Shown here: piece by piece, positions 37,303 through 50,240 of the stretch | Layout of the letters: every line of letters starts with the position of its first letter | Numbering within the stretch: position 1 is the first letter of the stretch | Assembly: GCA_013350335.1 (NCBI GenBank) | Contig: CM023540.1 | Coordinates: 23,167,175-23,231,174 of the forward strand | Length of the DNA stretch: 64,000 nt | DNA from: Chimonanthus salicifolius | Lineage: Eukaryota > Streptophyta > Magnoliopsida > Laurales > Calycanthaceae | Direction of reading: 5' to 3' | Notes under the pieces: model-generated | Told to the model about the DNA's origin: nothing | The model's input: only the letters and a program-made list of their open reading frames with translations | Database searches by the model: none | Made by a program: the position numbers and the translations under genes

Positions 37303-40300
37303 AGGATCACTGCACTGATTGCAGACAGACAGAGAGATCAGAGAGAGAAGACGCCATGAAATCGAACACAAGGCCGAGACGAGATTAACGCCCTACAGAT
37401 AAGGGTTTCTGCAAGATAGATGGGTTTTTGGAGAGAGATGGGTTCTGCTTCAGCTTGGGTAGGAACAGTGGTGGAAGGAGATGGGTTTTGTAAGATTTAA
37501 GGGTTGGATTTGGGTGTCCACAGGGAGAAAAGGAAACAGGCGGGTGGAGCAAATATGACAAAAAAAATTGGTATTATTACGATAATATTAATAAAATCTG
37601 ATAATATCATGATATTAATTACACTTGTAAAATATTTTTAAATTATAAACATCAGTAATTTAATTTAAGTTTTTGGTAGATGATAACATTTAGAAAAGAA
37701 CTAATGTGACATTGGATTATAATTTTATGATTCAATAAATGTTATATAATAAATCATACTTTGTTTTGTTAGATAACTATCAAAGCAATATATTTCTTGT
37801 AGTATGTGTATAATAATAAATTATTAATGATTATTTTAAATTTTAAGCTTTATTTTATTTATATAATAATTATTATTTTTAAATATTATATTTTCTGCAT
37901 GATTTTTCAATAATATAACAGTAAAAACCACAAAATTTAAAAATATCTAATATTACCATTAGTCAATAATATTTGTAGAATTGTATTTATGACATTGCTA
38001 ATGATACATTTATAATAAAAGCCAAAAAGTGCCACCTAGACCCATATAGATATTTGAAATTAAAAAGTTATTTGCAGTGCATATAAAATTTTATCTTGAT
38101 TAGATAAGAAAAGTCATATTTATTAAAATTTTCATATTTATTATATTAATTGGCTTTTAAAGTAAAATTGATGTTTTATTTGCAGTGCATATAAAATTTT
38201 ATCTTGATTAGAAAAGAGAAGTCATATTTTTTTAAAGCCCCTCAAATTTTCATATTTATTATATTAATTGACTTTTAAAGTAAAATTGATGTCAAATTAG
38301 ATATAAGTACAATTCATAAGATATAGCAGAGTAAATGTGAGGAAAAAATTGGATCCATTAAATCACTGTTAGTATCATTGTTATCATATTATGAAGCATG
38401 CCCCACCAAGTAACACTTGGAGGACTGCTTCTTCCAGGGTAGGCATTAGGTGCCGGCCCATTGGGGTCGCATTATAAGATCCCGGTCTACTCCAGGAAAC
38501 AGGGTTGAGTTGGTTTCAACTTGACAAACAACTGAGTCATTAAAAGAGGGGAAAAATTTTGAAGACTCTTTCCATTCTCTAGAACAATCGAAGGCTGTAA
38601 CCCAATCTAATTCAATTAAGAGAAGCAAAGAACACCCAATATGCTGCTGATTTGGCCCAAGCCGAGTCGAGTCTCAACTGAGTTTTTAAACGGTGCAGTA
38701 CACTTCACCCATAAGTAGGAAGAGCACTCATCAGGAACTTGCTCAATCTACAATTTCTTCACTGGACAAACTGATGACTGGCTTGGGACCCATTCTGGGC
38801 TTACCGAGTACCGCCAACAGAGGAAAACCTATCGGCTGGGGATTGACTTTACGGCTGCAGCTTTTGATAAAAGGAGTCCATACATTTTTTTTTTTAGATA
38901 ACATGGATATCCCCACTCTACTAAATTGGAGATGAGACTAATCTCATGGATATACAAAACCACTCACAAGTTTCGTGCATCAAGTAAGCCCTGGGAAATG
39001 TCGAACCCAAGACCTCTACCCAATACATTTACTCCCTACTTCAAAAGAACTGACTTGTACTGAAGTACGCAACATCCAAGTGATATATAGGTTCTTCAGA
39101 GTTCAGACAATCAATAATAGCAACTGCTTGAACTTAAAATATGAGAAGAGTAACATAAGGAATTAAGATATCCATATGTTACAAGCATCAAATTGGCACC
39201 AATGGTCATGGATTTAAAGCAAACCCCAGGATACCTGGGTACTTGTATTACAGAAATTATATGACTGTTGTTTCCCCATTTGGTCAACACGATCTCACAT
39301 ACCATTACATCACTATCAGATTATGGGGTTAATGACCATAGGATGATGATTACTACACATTTTACAGACCATATGAAAAGCAGTAAAATATAATTGAAAT
39401 GCAATCATAGCTTTGAACTCATAATAACGTTGCTGGGATAGCATTCAAAGTTCCAGGAACTGAGAAATCACATCTTTTTTTACATATGGAGTCCATGAGA
39501 ACATGGGATCATGGGCAATAGATTTTGCAAGAAACGAAATTTCTGGTAGGGAGAGGATTTCATACTGAAATTTGTGGTATTAATTTGTTTTAGATGCTAT
39601 GAAACTGCAAACAATGATGAGGAAACACACTATACAAAGGTGGAATTTCCAAGTCTGGTACTATTTCGCTCTCATTTTTTTGCTGCTGGCCTGCATGCTA
39701 ATGCCAAAAAAAATACTTTCCAATTGTAGGCCCTATAAAAAAGACAGCTGAATGTCACAACTTAGCTTTTCACTCACTAGAACCGCTCAAGCAGCACACG
39801 AACAATGCTCACAATTGTCGCTCAAGTGAGACACACTACACACTTGATGGTAAGGCCAAACAGACACACAAACTCAAAAGGCTAGCATGCTTGCTTGGAA
39901 AGATTTCTATTGCTCCTGAGAAGATGTCATCAGAATAGAGAAGGATGATGAACCACATTCTAGATATTATTCAAAATTTTAATCAGTATGAGACATTAAA
40001 TGAGGCACAAAACCTTAGCAAGAGAATCCACCTTCATGTTCACCTCATCAGCTGCAACGAGAAGAGATTGTCCTCCGCATATAATAATGCTCGGTGACAA
40101 GAAAAGCAAATACAATGAAACTTGGACATGGCTGAATGTGTTGGTCTTTTGTTTTCCATTTTTTAATTTTATGTCAATATATAATCCAATGATCAAATAA
40201 GAAGACAATTATGCCAAATCAGAGGCTTGTTTAGCCACATCTCAACCTAGTCAAAACAAGTTCATTTAAATACAAGGAATAGAGGTTAGATAAGCCTAAA

Positions 40301-42030
40301 CTCAGAATCATACCTGGGCTTGAGGTGATGTCTTTCTTACACCAAAAGCATTTATATTCAAGTCAGTGACGATGGAATAATATTTCTTTGTTGTGTCAAA
40401 TGTAAAAAACATTCACATTCAATAGACCTAGGTAAAAATGAAAATTTCCATGGACAAACTCATCTCAGTTTTAGTATATCATGCAAGATGAAGTTCAGTT
40501 TTTAAATCCTCCCATAGAGTACTTATAGTGTCATACCTATAAATTTATATATTTTATGAGATGGTTCATAATTATATCCTATTTGTCAATGTATATACAT
40601 GAATCTTTCATTACCCTCTAGTTTTTAAGCTTATTAAGATATTATTTTTCCTGAAAGATCATTTTATTTCTTGAGGTATTAATCACGTTGTACAGCATCT
40701 ATGGTCGGCTTTCTAATTTCTACATGTCCACTCAAACCATATGAAAAGCAATTATCTCCGTTTCCATGATGTAGCATATCATTTCTCACTACTTCGTCCC
40801 AAGTTCTTGTGTCTCCTCCATCTCCTCTGTTTTTTGAGGGATTGTGTCTAATCTTTTGCATGTATGCCAAACCATCTTAATTAACATTTCTTGATCTCAT
40901 ATTCTGTTGAAGCAATCTTTTTCTCTTAAACATTGCCATTTTATTGGCCTCTAAGATGCAAAGCCCAATGCAGACAGTAATCAAAAGCCAAAACTAGGGA
41001 AAATAAAAAACAAGAATCCCAGGAAAATTACATATATATCAATCTTCCATTGTTAAGACTCACCCTAAAGAGAGTCATCCCCGTCATTGGCTGATGTAAA
41101 GACATGCTGAATTACAAATATCCACTTATGGATCAGCACCCTCATCTCGTCCACCTTACTAAAGAGGCACCAACGACAATCTGCTCCTTCAGCCCACTTC
41201 AGTCATTGAAGTAAAATCACCTCAATCAAATCTCCTAGGCCTCCCAGCCTGTCCAACTCCTTAACTCCCTTCCATGGGGCATAGAACCCAGCTTTTTTAC
41301 TATGGGTACAATTCAGCTATGTTTGCAAGAGCCATTCAGCATACCAGAAAATGTCAAAATTTCCTCAGCTGCAACATTCCAAATAACACCCCCAAAACCA
41401 GATTTATGGATCTCAGTAAAACTACTACTATTGAAGTTCAGCCTTAGCTTCCCATCTGAGGAGGGTTGCAAAAACCTTAGGCTTTGGAGCAATCTTTAGG
41501 TTTCCTCTTACACGCTCATTACAATTTTTTTTTTCTCTAGACTCCATGCATACATACAGATCTTTGATAAACATACTCATCTTCACGGTGTTCATTGCCC
41601 AACATTTAGCCCCATGTGGCAATGCAAATCTAACACATAGTTATTACTCTGTTCAAATTGACAAATTGTTCTTAAAAATATGAATTGATAAATTGTTAAC
41701 AAAAAGATTTCATAAATATTGATGATATTTCCAAAGAAACATCATCACATTGAAACTTTCTCCAAAGTAAAAGGCATCCTTGAAAGAAATATTTTGGTTT
41801 CATAATCCTTTCTCTTCTAGCTACTGTGTTTTGGTCAGTTTCAAAGGAGAGAAATCAAAAGATATTTGAGGGGAAGTGGAGGTGGGGGAGGTTTTGGAGG
41901 GAGTTAGGTGGAGATTGACCTGTCTGTTAACATTGTGTTATGAGTTTGAGGGCATTCCATCTTTGACTTATTAGTTATTGGGATAGGTGCATGTTGTATA
42001 GGAAAGAGTCATTAAGAGAGAACTAAAGGA
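37067..42030. other. Long intergenic stretch after PRK
   Basis: Contains the PRK 3' UTR, an (AT)n run at 37264-37297, a 108-bp tandem repeat at 38068-38293 and, near 38885-39060, a SINE-like piece (T run then GATAACATGGATATCCCC; TGTCGAACCCAAGACC as inverted B-box). From 39100 to 42030 I find no gene; frames of 60-70 residues match nothing I know. Confidence 0.45.
38068..38293. repeat. 108-bp tandem duplication
   Basis: Two copies, beginning TTATTTGCAGTGCATATAAA at 38068 and 38176. Copy 2 has small insertions near 38231-38245. Confidence 0.85.
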
Positions 42031-42475
42031 GGTGTGGGTAAAACCACAAAGTGGTTATTTAAGTTTAATGTAGATGGTGCAGCCAGTGGCGAGGTAGGAC
42101 TGAAAGGTATAGGAGGGGTAGTCCATAATGATAGAGTGGAGATGGCATTGCTCTTCTAAGAGTCAATGGGGATTAAGGAGTTGAACGACGTAAAACAATT
42201 AGGTAACAGAAGGGCTCTTTTATTGTGGTGTACCTATGGGATTTGATTATTGAAGTGGACTCTATGAATGCTTTAGCTTGGGCAAGTGGTAGGAAAAGGA
42301 CCTTGAAGATCGCTTCATGTAGTAAGGGACATTAGGAAGGCGCTTAGGGAGAAAGAGAGTGGTTCATTTTAGGCAAATTAGGAGATCAACTAAAAGTATG
42401 GTAGATTTTTTGGTAAAATCCAATGTAGAAAGGAGAGAGTCCTTTCTGGAATGTTTGTAACTGGGTCTGTGATTG
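42031..42475 (+). pseudogene. LINE-derived RNase H relic
   Basis: Plus-strand translation reads WFKFNVDGAASGE then GIGGVVHNDR, the RVT_3/RNase H-like opening found at the 3' end of plant LINEs. Further on it reads MVDFLVKSNVERRES. Several stops and frame changes break it. An A-rich/T-rich tail follows by 42600. Confidence 0.65.
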
Positions 42476-42859
42476 GGTGCATGGGGTTCAAGATTTTATT
42501 TTTGCTTCATGCTTTTGTTCAGTAATGTCCGATTTCACACCTCTATAACCCTCTTATATGGAGCCTAAGTGTATTCCTTGCTTTCTTTTTTAATAAAATT
42601 TTCCTTGTCTTTGATTTTTTTAAAAAAGAAAAAAAAAAGGCTCAAGTCATGTGTCGATTCAAAGATAAGCCTTAAAAAAGCCTTCTTTGCTCAATTGTCG
42701 CTTTAATATCTAGCATGATCTTTTAATGTTTCTAAAACTAAAAAAATAAAAATCTAGAATGATCTTTTAATCTTTCTAAAAATAAAAAATAAAAATCTAG
42801 CATGATCTTTTGAAAAGTTCATTGATCCACTTTTGTAGAGGTGGATTTTTTTTTTTTTT

Positions 42860-43255
42860 TTAACTGGTGACTATTAATAATATAAAACAATGGAACCAGA
42901 AGTGCACCAACAAAAGGAACAAGCAAAAAAGGAAATTGGAAAGCCCAAACACCCCATACACCCATCAAACAGAAAAACCCCAAAAACATACACTAGAAGA
43001 CTATAACAGACCAATGCACTCCTTAACTCTGGAACTGTCAGAAATGGAGAAGTCCTAAAACTCTTGAAAATTAATGCCCAAGCAGCACATTTGGCTTTGA
43101 TCCTACTCTAGAAATGTCAAGCATGCTTTCTACACAGTTTTTGAACACCCTATTATTGCGCTCCCAACAAAGGCTCCAAATAGTGACAAAAAAGAGCTAA
43201 TTGCCACATCGCTGAAAATCTAGAGGGTTCTATGTTGTAATTGAGGTTTTTTGCA
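42860..43255 (-). pseudogene. LINE zf-RVT relic
   Basis: On the minus strand around 43130-43185 the translation FVTIWSLCWERNNRVFKN matches the end of the reverse transcriptase zinc-binding region of plant LINEs. Downstream sequence has stops. It lies opposite in orientation to the relic at 42031. Confidence 0.55.
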
Positions 43256-43630
43256 TCATTATCATGTTCACTTATTTCCTCATGCTCACTCATTGGACAA
43301 TTCAAAGTTCACACAACAATTTGTTCCTTTTCACAAGAACAAGTCCAAGAACATTTGAAAGAAACAAGCTATGTGAGATAAAGCAGAGATATATATCTTC
43401 TTGTTCACAAATGAAGATTCATTTTTCTATTTCATCTCATTTCAGTCTTTTTCCTAATATTCTTTCATTCTTTAATAACATATCAGTGTTATTCTCCCTT
43501 TCATTTGCATATATAGAAAAGAAGTGAGTTATTTCCCCATTCCTTTCTTCAACATGAATGCTACGAATGATTTAAATAAATAAATAACTAGAATAGAAAT
43601 TGAAAGAGACAGAAAGATAGACATACGGAC

Positions 43631-43632
<2 letters not shown>

Positions 43633-43706
<74 letters not shown>
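43633..43706. repeat. Compound (AT)n(AG)n microsatellite
   Basis: AT run (43633-43669) passing directly into an AG run (to 43706). Confidence 0.95.
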
Positions 43707-43708
<2 letters not shown>

Positions 43709-44049
43709 GTTACAAGTCCCAAACTCAAAAGAGATCTGCATTAGATAAGCAGTGAGTTGTGACTATTTGCCAGACCTTTATAATGATCTATGCATAAAGA
43801 ACAAATCTTGGATGCTAGAGAACCCTTCAAAGTGGTGTGCTGCATGGGGGCCTGGTTTTAAGTCGGACATTGGTAAGCACTGGCTAGGGCATCCCTCAAA
43901 AGTGATGAATGACAAATAATGCAGGGTGTTAAAACAAATGGCTTCCACGCTTTTTAAGATGCAGTTTTTTTTAAAAAAAAAAAGGTGACAAAGAAATATC
44001 ATTAATAAGAAAGCACATATAGTAGAGAATGTAGCAACCGAGGTGGAGC

Positions 44050-44830
44050 CCACATCCATACAAGAGAAACGTGTGAGTCATCAACCTAGCGAAAAATCAC
44101 AAAAAAAGTCTTCCCTTGGGACTCCATGCTTTGCAAGGAAGTATGCAATCCCATTGACAAGTTTCCTCACATGGACAAAGGAGACATCAAGGATCCTTGA
44201 CAAATCCCTAATCTCCATATAGAGTGGTAGAAGCTTCCATAAGGTTTGCTCCTTCCCTAAGCCCATCAATCGTGTTCTCCCAATCTCCACCTATAACCAC
44301 TTTGCCTTGAAACTGAGATTTGAAAGTTTGCGAAGCATCCATAGTCACCAGAACTTAGCCTTGTTGGAATCCTTCCTTCTAGCTGAACTTGAGAAAAAAA
44401 GCAAGCACGTGGCATCCAAATTATGAAGAATGTCAACAGTCAGAGCAAGGCTCAAATTCCCCCTTGGAGCCACATATGAATTTCAGAAAATCCTCAATTG
44501 GCTTCTTCTATCTTCTATAAACCTCACATTCTTTTGAATTTCCTCCAAAACCGAACTCCAAACTCAATCATTGTTTGAGAAAGAAGTGACACTGAATACT
44601 TGCCTACTGTTTGCCTAGCTGACTAATCTCAACTTCAGCAACTCAAACATTTCAACAACCAATTTTTCTTTACCTTCACATATCCTGCTATCATGTTCCT
44701 TCCACAACAACCAAATCCCTGCTGGAGAGGTGGTTCTCCACAAATTTCTAAATGAAATCCCTTCCCAAGAAAGATTATGGTCACCAAATTTCAGCCAGAA
44801 CACCTAGGTAAAGAAATACTTTTGGAGCTC
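44050..44830 (-). pseudogene. LINE relic: zf-RVT then RNase H
   Basis: Minus-strand order is as in a LINE. First FRNLWRTTSPAGIWLLWKEH and EGKEKLVVEMFELLKLRL (about 44790-44630), then RNase H-like DVSFVHVRKLVNGIAYFLAK (about 44195-44135). The parts lie in separate frames with stops between them. Confidence 0.65.
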
Positions 44831-45202
44831 AAATGTATTTTTTTCAGTCATTTCCTTGAGCAAAATTTTGGGCAATAAAGAAGCCCCATTATAAAAAGGT
44901 AAATTCTGTGAAATACATATTGATGAAGTAAAATATGGGCCACCCTAATTGAAGAGGAAAAAAGATACAAGTTATGAGTTGGCTTACACGACTGATGTAT
45001 TTAAAAGAAAACAAAAGATCCCTTGTACAAAGGTCTGATGGGTGACTAGTAAAAGGAGCTAAACAGGGAGACCAAAAACCACTAGAGTGACAATGCGTAG
45101 ATTAAATAGGAGTAGCAGGAAGAATGCTGCACCCTTTTTTTTGTGTGGGTGGTGGTGGTGTGGGGGTGGAAGGGAAGTGAAGGGACGGGAAGGGAAAGGA
45201 AA

Positions 45203-45223
45203 GGGAAGGGAAGGGAGGGAGGG
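45203..45223 (+). other. G-quadruplex-capable G tract
   Basis: Five GGG runs separated by one or two A, inside a longer GGGA/GGAAA purine tract (about 45165-45235). This meets the usual four-run quadruplex pattern with short loops. Confidence 0.7.
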
Positions 45224-45608
45224 AGAAGTGATGATGCACCCGTTCCCTCACAACCCCCTTTCTTGAATTGTTGAGAACATTACTCCTCCCTCACCATTCT
45301 TGTTCCTATGAAATACCACTAAGATCACAACCTGAGTACGGCCACTTCTCCATTGACTCAAAATAACTCTTTGAGAACCAAAACATTTTGTACAGTAAAT
45401 GAAAATAATGATAATTTTATACACACCATAATTAGAGGCAATAATTCATGCTAGAAAAAATTTCCTTAAGAACAACATGCACATAAATGGATTAAACACA
45501 TAAATTACATTGTTCTAACAGTAGTTTCTGTAAAACAATGTTTTAACAGTCCAAGATCCACCAGAGTATATGCAGATAGCAACTTAGTAGAGCAGATGGT
45601 TAACCCAT

Positions 45609-45795
45609 GAGGGTTGGCTTAACAGTCAAGGACCCGCCTTAGATGTGGGAGGTCTTGGGTTCAAGTCACTCTCAACAGAAAAGGGTCACTCATCATAGTG
45701 TTACCTGGTGTGTGTGGATAGGGAAGTTTGCACATGCCCCAAGGAATAGTCAGGTACTCAACGAGGCATGGACACCTTGGTTTTCAAAAAAAGGT
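45609..45795 (+). mobile_element. tRNA-derived SINE-like element
   Basis: Has an A-box-like TTGGCTTAACAGTCAAGG and, about 35 bases on, a B-box GGGTTCAAGTC. It ends GGACACCTTGGTTTTCAAAA. A related 3' end occurs near 2220. Confidence 0.5.
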
Positions 45796-46351
45796 AGAGC
45801 AGATGGTTGCATATTTTCATGTATATGGAGCTCCATGGAAATTGATGACAATTGATGGGAAATCTGACATTTTTCTTAAACTACAAATCACTACCCACTT
45901 AAATCAGCAACACTCTTTAGGGATAAAAAGTCAGAGAAGCAATATCAGATAGTGCTTCTGGTTTTGTTGAGAAATGATCATGATCTGGAACACACCAAAA
46001 GACCCCCGTCAACCAGACAATCCCATAAGAAACCATGATCACTAGCCAGATGTAAGGTAGGAAGAAATTCATCCTACAACAACTACCAAATAAATTTTAT
46101 CAACAAATTCCTACATCCTCTTCACAGCTAAATTAACCGCTCTCTGTCACTTGGGGCTACATGTTTATAAGAGACGAACATATCTGAAGAAGCCAAATGT
46201 CTGAATTTCAAAAACCATGTAACATAAGTGAGAAAATTCATCAACTACAATATTTGGGAGAGCCTCTTGCAGTAGGCCATAAACATCTATACAAACAGGA
46301 GAAACAGACCTAATACAGTAAAAGGCCAGCTATTGTTATCAAATTGTACAT

Positions 46352-47212
46352 CTACCTGATTGTGACAAACTTGTTTGTACCATGTTTGGCCCAGTATGTC
46401 TTCAAATCAATAGGATGAGAAAGATCATAACCTTCAGCTGCTAGTTTCTCCAAGACCTTCTTAAATGCACCCTGGCTCATCTTCCTCCCAGCAATCCGTG
46501 CCCCACGTCTCTTGGTGCTTAACGGCAATGGGTACATTGAAATGCTGGTGGTGCAGCATGCAGACTGCCATCCACCGCAGCCCCACCGATAACACTGCTG
46601 GGGTGATCCTGTGCAGGAACATACAGGTATTGGGATGCCCGAGAGATCAACATCTACACCATTAATCACGATTGCCATGTTCTTACTGGGTTTCTGCTGC
46701 GGCACAGAACAATTTGAATCCTCCTTCATTATGGAAGAATTAGAACCCTTCTTATTCTTCTTAGCTTTTGGTGCTTTAGAGGCCCGCCCATTGGAACGCT
46801 TCTTCAAGGGTGTATCTTTCATACTATCAACCTCTTGGGTTTGTGGGTATTCATCCTTCGGTGAATCAGGTGGTGGTGGTGGTTGTGGTGGTGGAATTTG
46901 CGAGCTGTGTGCTCCTGGGCCTTCAGATAAGAAGGCAAAATTTGGATTCCCTGGATATCCATGTAGAAACCTATCTCTCTGGTTCATCCAACTGTCCCTT
47001 ATAAACTCCATAGGGAGTGATGATTCAGGTAGCCCACATTCCCGATGGATGAAGCCTCCATTGACCATGACCCCAGTATCACGGCTGGCAAGAAGAGGCT
47101 TTACATCCCGCTCAGCTGCCACACTCGACATAAGCTGTAGCCCAAGATTTCCCTTCAATGGTTGCTCATAATAACCCCAATTCCGGATACCCAATCCCCC
47201 ATCGTCATCCAT
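46352..47212 (-). CDS. BPC: BASIC PENTACYSTEINE (BBR/BPC) GAGA-binding factor, class I
   Basis: Nuclear transcription factor that binds GA-rich (GAGA) repeats and recruits chromatin regulators. Single uninterrupted coding exon of 286 aa. The N terminus MDDDGGLGIRNWGYYEQPLK and GNLGLQLMSS is the class I signature (Arabidopsis BPC1-3). A Pro-rich stretch (about 109-115) and a basic, Lys-rich nuclear signal (about 137-156) follow. The C-terminal DNA-binding domain is intact: VCSCTGSPQQCYRWGCGGWQ, then SACCTTSISMYPLP, STKRRGARIAGRKMSQGAFK and the end HGTNKFVTIR. Cysteine spacing is complete. No frame problems. The 5' UTR appears to be split by an intron, as is usual in this class. Confidence 0.95.
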   Translation of the reverse strand: MDDDGGLGIRNWGYYEQPLKGNLGLQLMSSVAAERDVKPLLASRDTGVMVNGGFIHRECGLPESSLPMEFIRDSWMNQRDRFLHGYPGNPNFAFLSEGPGAHSSQIPPPQPPPPPDSPKDEYPQTQEVDSMKDTPLKKRSNGRASKAPKAKKNKKGSNSSIMKEDSNCSVPQQKPSKNMAIVINGVDVDLSGIPIPVCSCTGSPQQCYRWGCGGWQSACCTTSISMYPLPLSTKRRGARIAGRKMSQGAFKKVLEKLAAEGYDLSHPIDLKTYWAKHGTNKFVTIR

Positions 47213-47829
47213 ATAAACAGATTCCGAGTAAAATGATCAAACCCGGAAATGAATCAAGGAAATTAACAACTTACTGATTCCTGTCGAACTTTTACTCAGC
47301 CCATCCGCTGCATTTTCATTCTTCTATAAGCAACGACAAAACCCATTCGGCAGATGGGCAGGAATCTAGAGGAAAAACAGATGGATTATCAGAACCAAAC
47401 AGAAAAGGGCCTTCGTTGAATTTTAAATGCGACACAAGGCTCAGATAACAGAAACCATAAATTAGCACAAGAAAAAAAGAAAGAACGAAATCACATTTTC
47501 TATAGCCCCTCAAAAACCCTAAATCGTCAACAATTGAAGGGGTTAGAAAGATTGCAGCTTTGGGCGTCTTTGAGTGAGATCTCCAAACATAGAAATGGGA
47601 GAGAGAGAAAAGAGGAATTATAACAAACAAGGAAATTGCAAAAGAGAGAAAGAGAATTCATTCATTCTATAGTTGAGAAAGGAACGGGAAATGGAAATGG
47701 GAATTTAAAAAAAAAAAAAGAGATTTTGATTTGGAGAGAGAGACTTACTTGCAATGAGGTGCTGCTTAGGGTTCTTTTCCTCTGGTGGGAAGAGAGAGAG
47801 ACGCATATATACCTGTTATAATACCTAAT
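47213..47829 (-). promoter_or_regulatory. BPC 5' UTR intron and promoter
   Basis: On the minus strand a TATATATG box lies at about 47805-47812. A donor-like GTAAGT (47748 down to 47743) follows about 60 bases later, so a small 5' UTR exon (ending 47749) and a 5' UTR intron are likely. The acceptor is not certain; CGACAG near 47282 is one candidate. GAGAGAGA runs at 47735-47742 and 47791-47800 could be bound by BPC itself. Confidence 0.45.
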
Positions 47830-49056
47830 ATATTTATATTAATTTTTTTGGGAAATGTATTATTTACATTTTTAATTTAAAAATCAAGATCTATACTTCT
47901 TTAGTACATGTGCCAGGTGATAGGAAAGCATATGTGCCAAATATGCACATGTTTTGATGCTTATCCATTCCTTTCAATATCAGACATAACCTAGGCTTGA
48001 TGGGGTCATTGCTATTTTCAATTTGTTTTTCTTCTTACATTTTCCTTAAAATTAGACTTGTACAGGGCATTTGAAGTGATCTCAAGTACATGGATCAAAA
48101 TCAAATTGGTAAAATAAACCTAACCTCCTCTCACTTGGACCATAGTTTAAATTATGAAGTGGATGACTAATATAACTTGACAAGAAAAGGTCAACTGTCT
48201 ACCTACTTAATATGTGTGTGATGTATATCTGAAGTGCATTTAGAATTGTGAACTGATCAAGTTGTATAATATTATTTTATAATTTAGACAATGGTTGTTC
48301 TAAATTAAGTGGAAATTATCACTCAAAAAACATTTGTGTGGAAATTGATAAGGTATTTTCTTTAATACATGACTCATCAAAAATTATTTTGACTAAATCA
48401 ATAAATCTCTAGTATTTAATCAGTTTAAATTATTTTTAATCTTCAAATTTTGTAGTCTTTGATTCCACTACAATGATCTTTGGTAGCGCTCACACTTAAA
48501 CAAAGACATTTTCGACATAGCATAATCACAATCTTATTTGACAAGCTTCTTGTTGAAGCTATATGAAGTAATGTTAAATACGCTAGTGTGTTAGTGATTA
48601 TCCTGTTTTGTTGAAAAAATCCAAGTAAAATTCACCCAATGTAATTTTCTATCATAAAGATTATTAGGATAATGGAGAATTTTAGCAAATTCATCAATTA
48701 TGAAGAATTTCATTCCAATTAAATATAAGAAAACCTGAAATTTGACAGTGAAATCGAAATAAAAATTATCTAACGAGGAAATTCTAGACCAGTTCAAATC
48801 TCACCCATGTATGGATTCACAATGGAATTTTCAATTACACGAAAGCTTCATAAATTGAAATTCTTGAAAAATTAAAATTACAAACAATTAATCGTCACGC
48901 TATGAGATTTTGGAAGCTATAAAGACTCATTAAGACAATAGTCAAGTATATTAAAACATTGATTTGCATTTATGCTAGGTGGGTTAATAACAAAAAATTA
49001 TCTTTGTACTACAACAAGTTATAAAGAAATTTAAGAGAAAAAAGAAGAATATAATA
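47830..49056. other. AT-rich intergenic, nothing recognised
   Basis: No open frame of note and no recognisable element. Confidence 0.45.
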
Positions 49057-49058
49057 TA

Positions 49059-49249
49059 CTCTCTCCGTTCCATTTTAGTTGTCTCATTTGAAATATTTGT
49101 ATTTTTTAAGAAACTCTCTTTATAAAGCTAGCACTCCATATAATCTTATCAATTTTCAACACACTTTATACTATTCCAATATATATGAAACAACTATTTT
49201 GAGACAATTCCAAAATGCATATAGGACAACTAATTTGGGACAGAGGGAG
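49059..49249. mobile_element. Stowaway-type (Tc1/mariner) MITE
   Basis: Ends CTCTCTCCGTTCC and, inverted, CTCCCTCTGTCCC, the classic Stowaway termini, flanked by TA on both sides (49057-49058, 49250-49251). It is 191 bp and non-coding. Confidence 0.85.
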
Positions 49250-49425
49250 TAATATTTATCAACTTAGAAAAGAATTATAATAGAGTACTAAGGAAATTTA
49301 TATGAAAACATTTAAAAAATAAATACACTTTTTATGAATATGTAGAGATTATACAAGATTTGTACGACAGAGCGATTACCAACATTAGAATAATATAGGG
49401 TGAAATAACAAAGTAGCTAGTCGAA

Positions 49426-49785
49426 GTGGCACTTCATCAACAATTTGTCTTGAACCCATACGTACTTATTTGCATTAACCAAAGGGTAATTGACGTTCAG
49501 CTTCAAAGCACTGACATTCTCATTGAAGATCTGAGAACTATTGAAAACTTGATACCCCATGACTCAATTGTCTCTCTAATTTTCAAGCTCTGTTTTCCTG
49601 CTCTTATCTGCCATGTTTGGGCTGAAGGAAATGCAAGGATTTTCTGGAATTCCTCCCATGGCAAGGAGCATATCTTATCAAATATTATATATATAAAGAA
49701 AATCATGCCAGAGTTCTCTTTCTCAGCTCTAGTTGTGACCTGTTCCAAGTCCCTGCAAGAATTTCAGCAAACTGGAACCTTTTGA
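49426..49785 (+). pseudogene. LINE 3'-end relic (zf-RVT region)
   Basis: A 119-residue frame contains LIFKLCFPALICHVWAEGNA and RIFWNSSHGKEHI, as found after the zinc-binding part of plant LINE reverse transcriptases. The rest of the polyprotein is missing. It reads cleanly but has no start context or partner domain, so it is not a functional gene. Confidence 0.6.
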
Positions 49786-49879
49786 CAGCCTTCGGATTTT
49801 ACTAAAATTAATGTGTATCAGTGTGGATGCTTGATTTTGTTTTAATTGCTTTCCTTGTTTGATATCCATTTTGTATTAG

Positions 49880-50240
49880 AGCACAAATGAGAGTTCCACG
49901 TCGATTGTAAAAGGAGAAATTCAAAGACTTATAAAAAGATTGTGTCACTCCACCTATCATACTAGTCGTTTGGGCTTAAAGTCCAATCCTAATAATGGTA
50001 TCAGAGTTAAGTCTCCAGCCACAGCATGTGAACTCAGGGATCTACTGGATGGGATGGACCGACAATGTTTTATCCGTCGGAGAACCTCGTTTGAAGATAG
50101 AATTGTTGAGGTGTGAAGAGAGTCCCACATCGCTTCACTTGTAAAAGGAGAAATTAAAAAACTTTAATGAGACTGAATCAATCCATCTAATATTTTACAC
50201 AGCAAAAAGTCCCCTAACAGCTGCCTTAGCTACTGTCAAA
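49880..50240 (+). mobile_element. TRIM-like retrotransposon relic
   Basis: LTR-like block (GAGTTCCACGTCGATTGTAA, then CTTATAAAAAGATTG), then the priming site TGGTATCAGAGT at 49995. A second LTR-like start follows near 50106 (GTTGAGGTGTGAAGAGAGTC, CCCACATCG). The internal region is about 100 bases. Confidence 0.6.

Larger units (their letters stand above)
44831..46351. other. Intergenic and BPC 3' region
   Basis: Contains a purine-rich tract (45150-45235) and a SINE-like element (45609-45795), listed separately. The 200-300 bases before 46352 are probably the BPC 3' UTR. Nothing else seen. Confidence 0.4.

Noticed and set aside
46465..47171. Plus-strand open frames up to 186 residues across the BPC gene
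   Set aside because: They lie opposite a fully conserved BPC coding exon and have no family resemblance.
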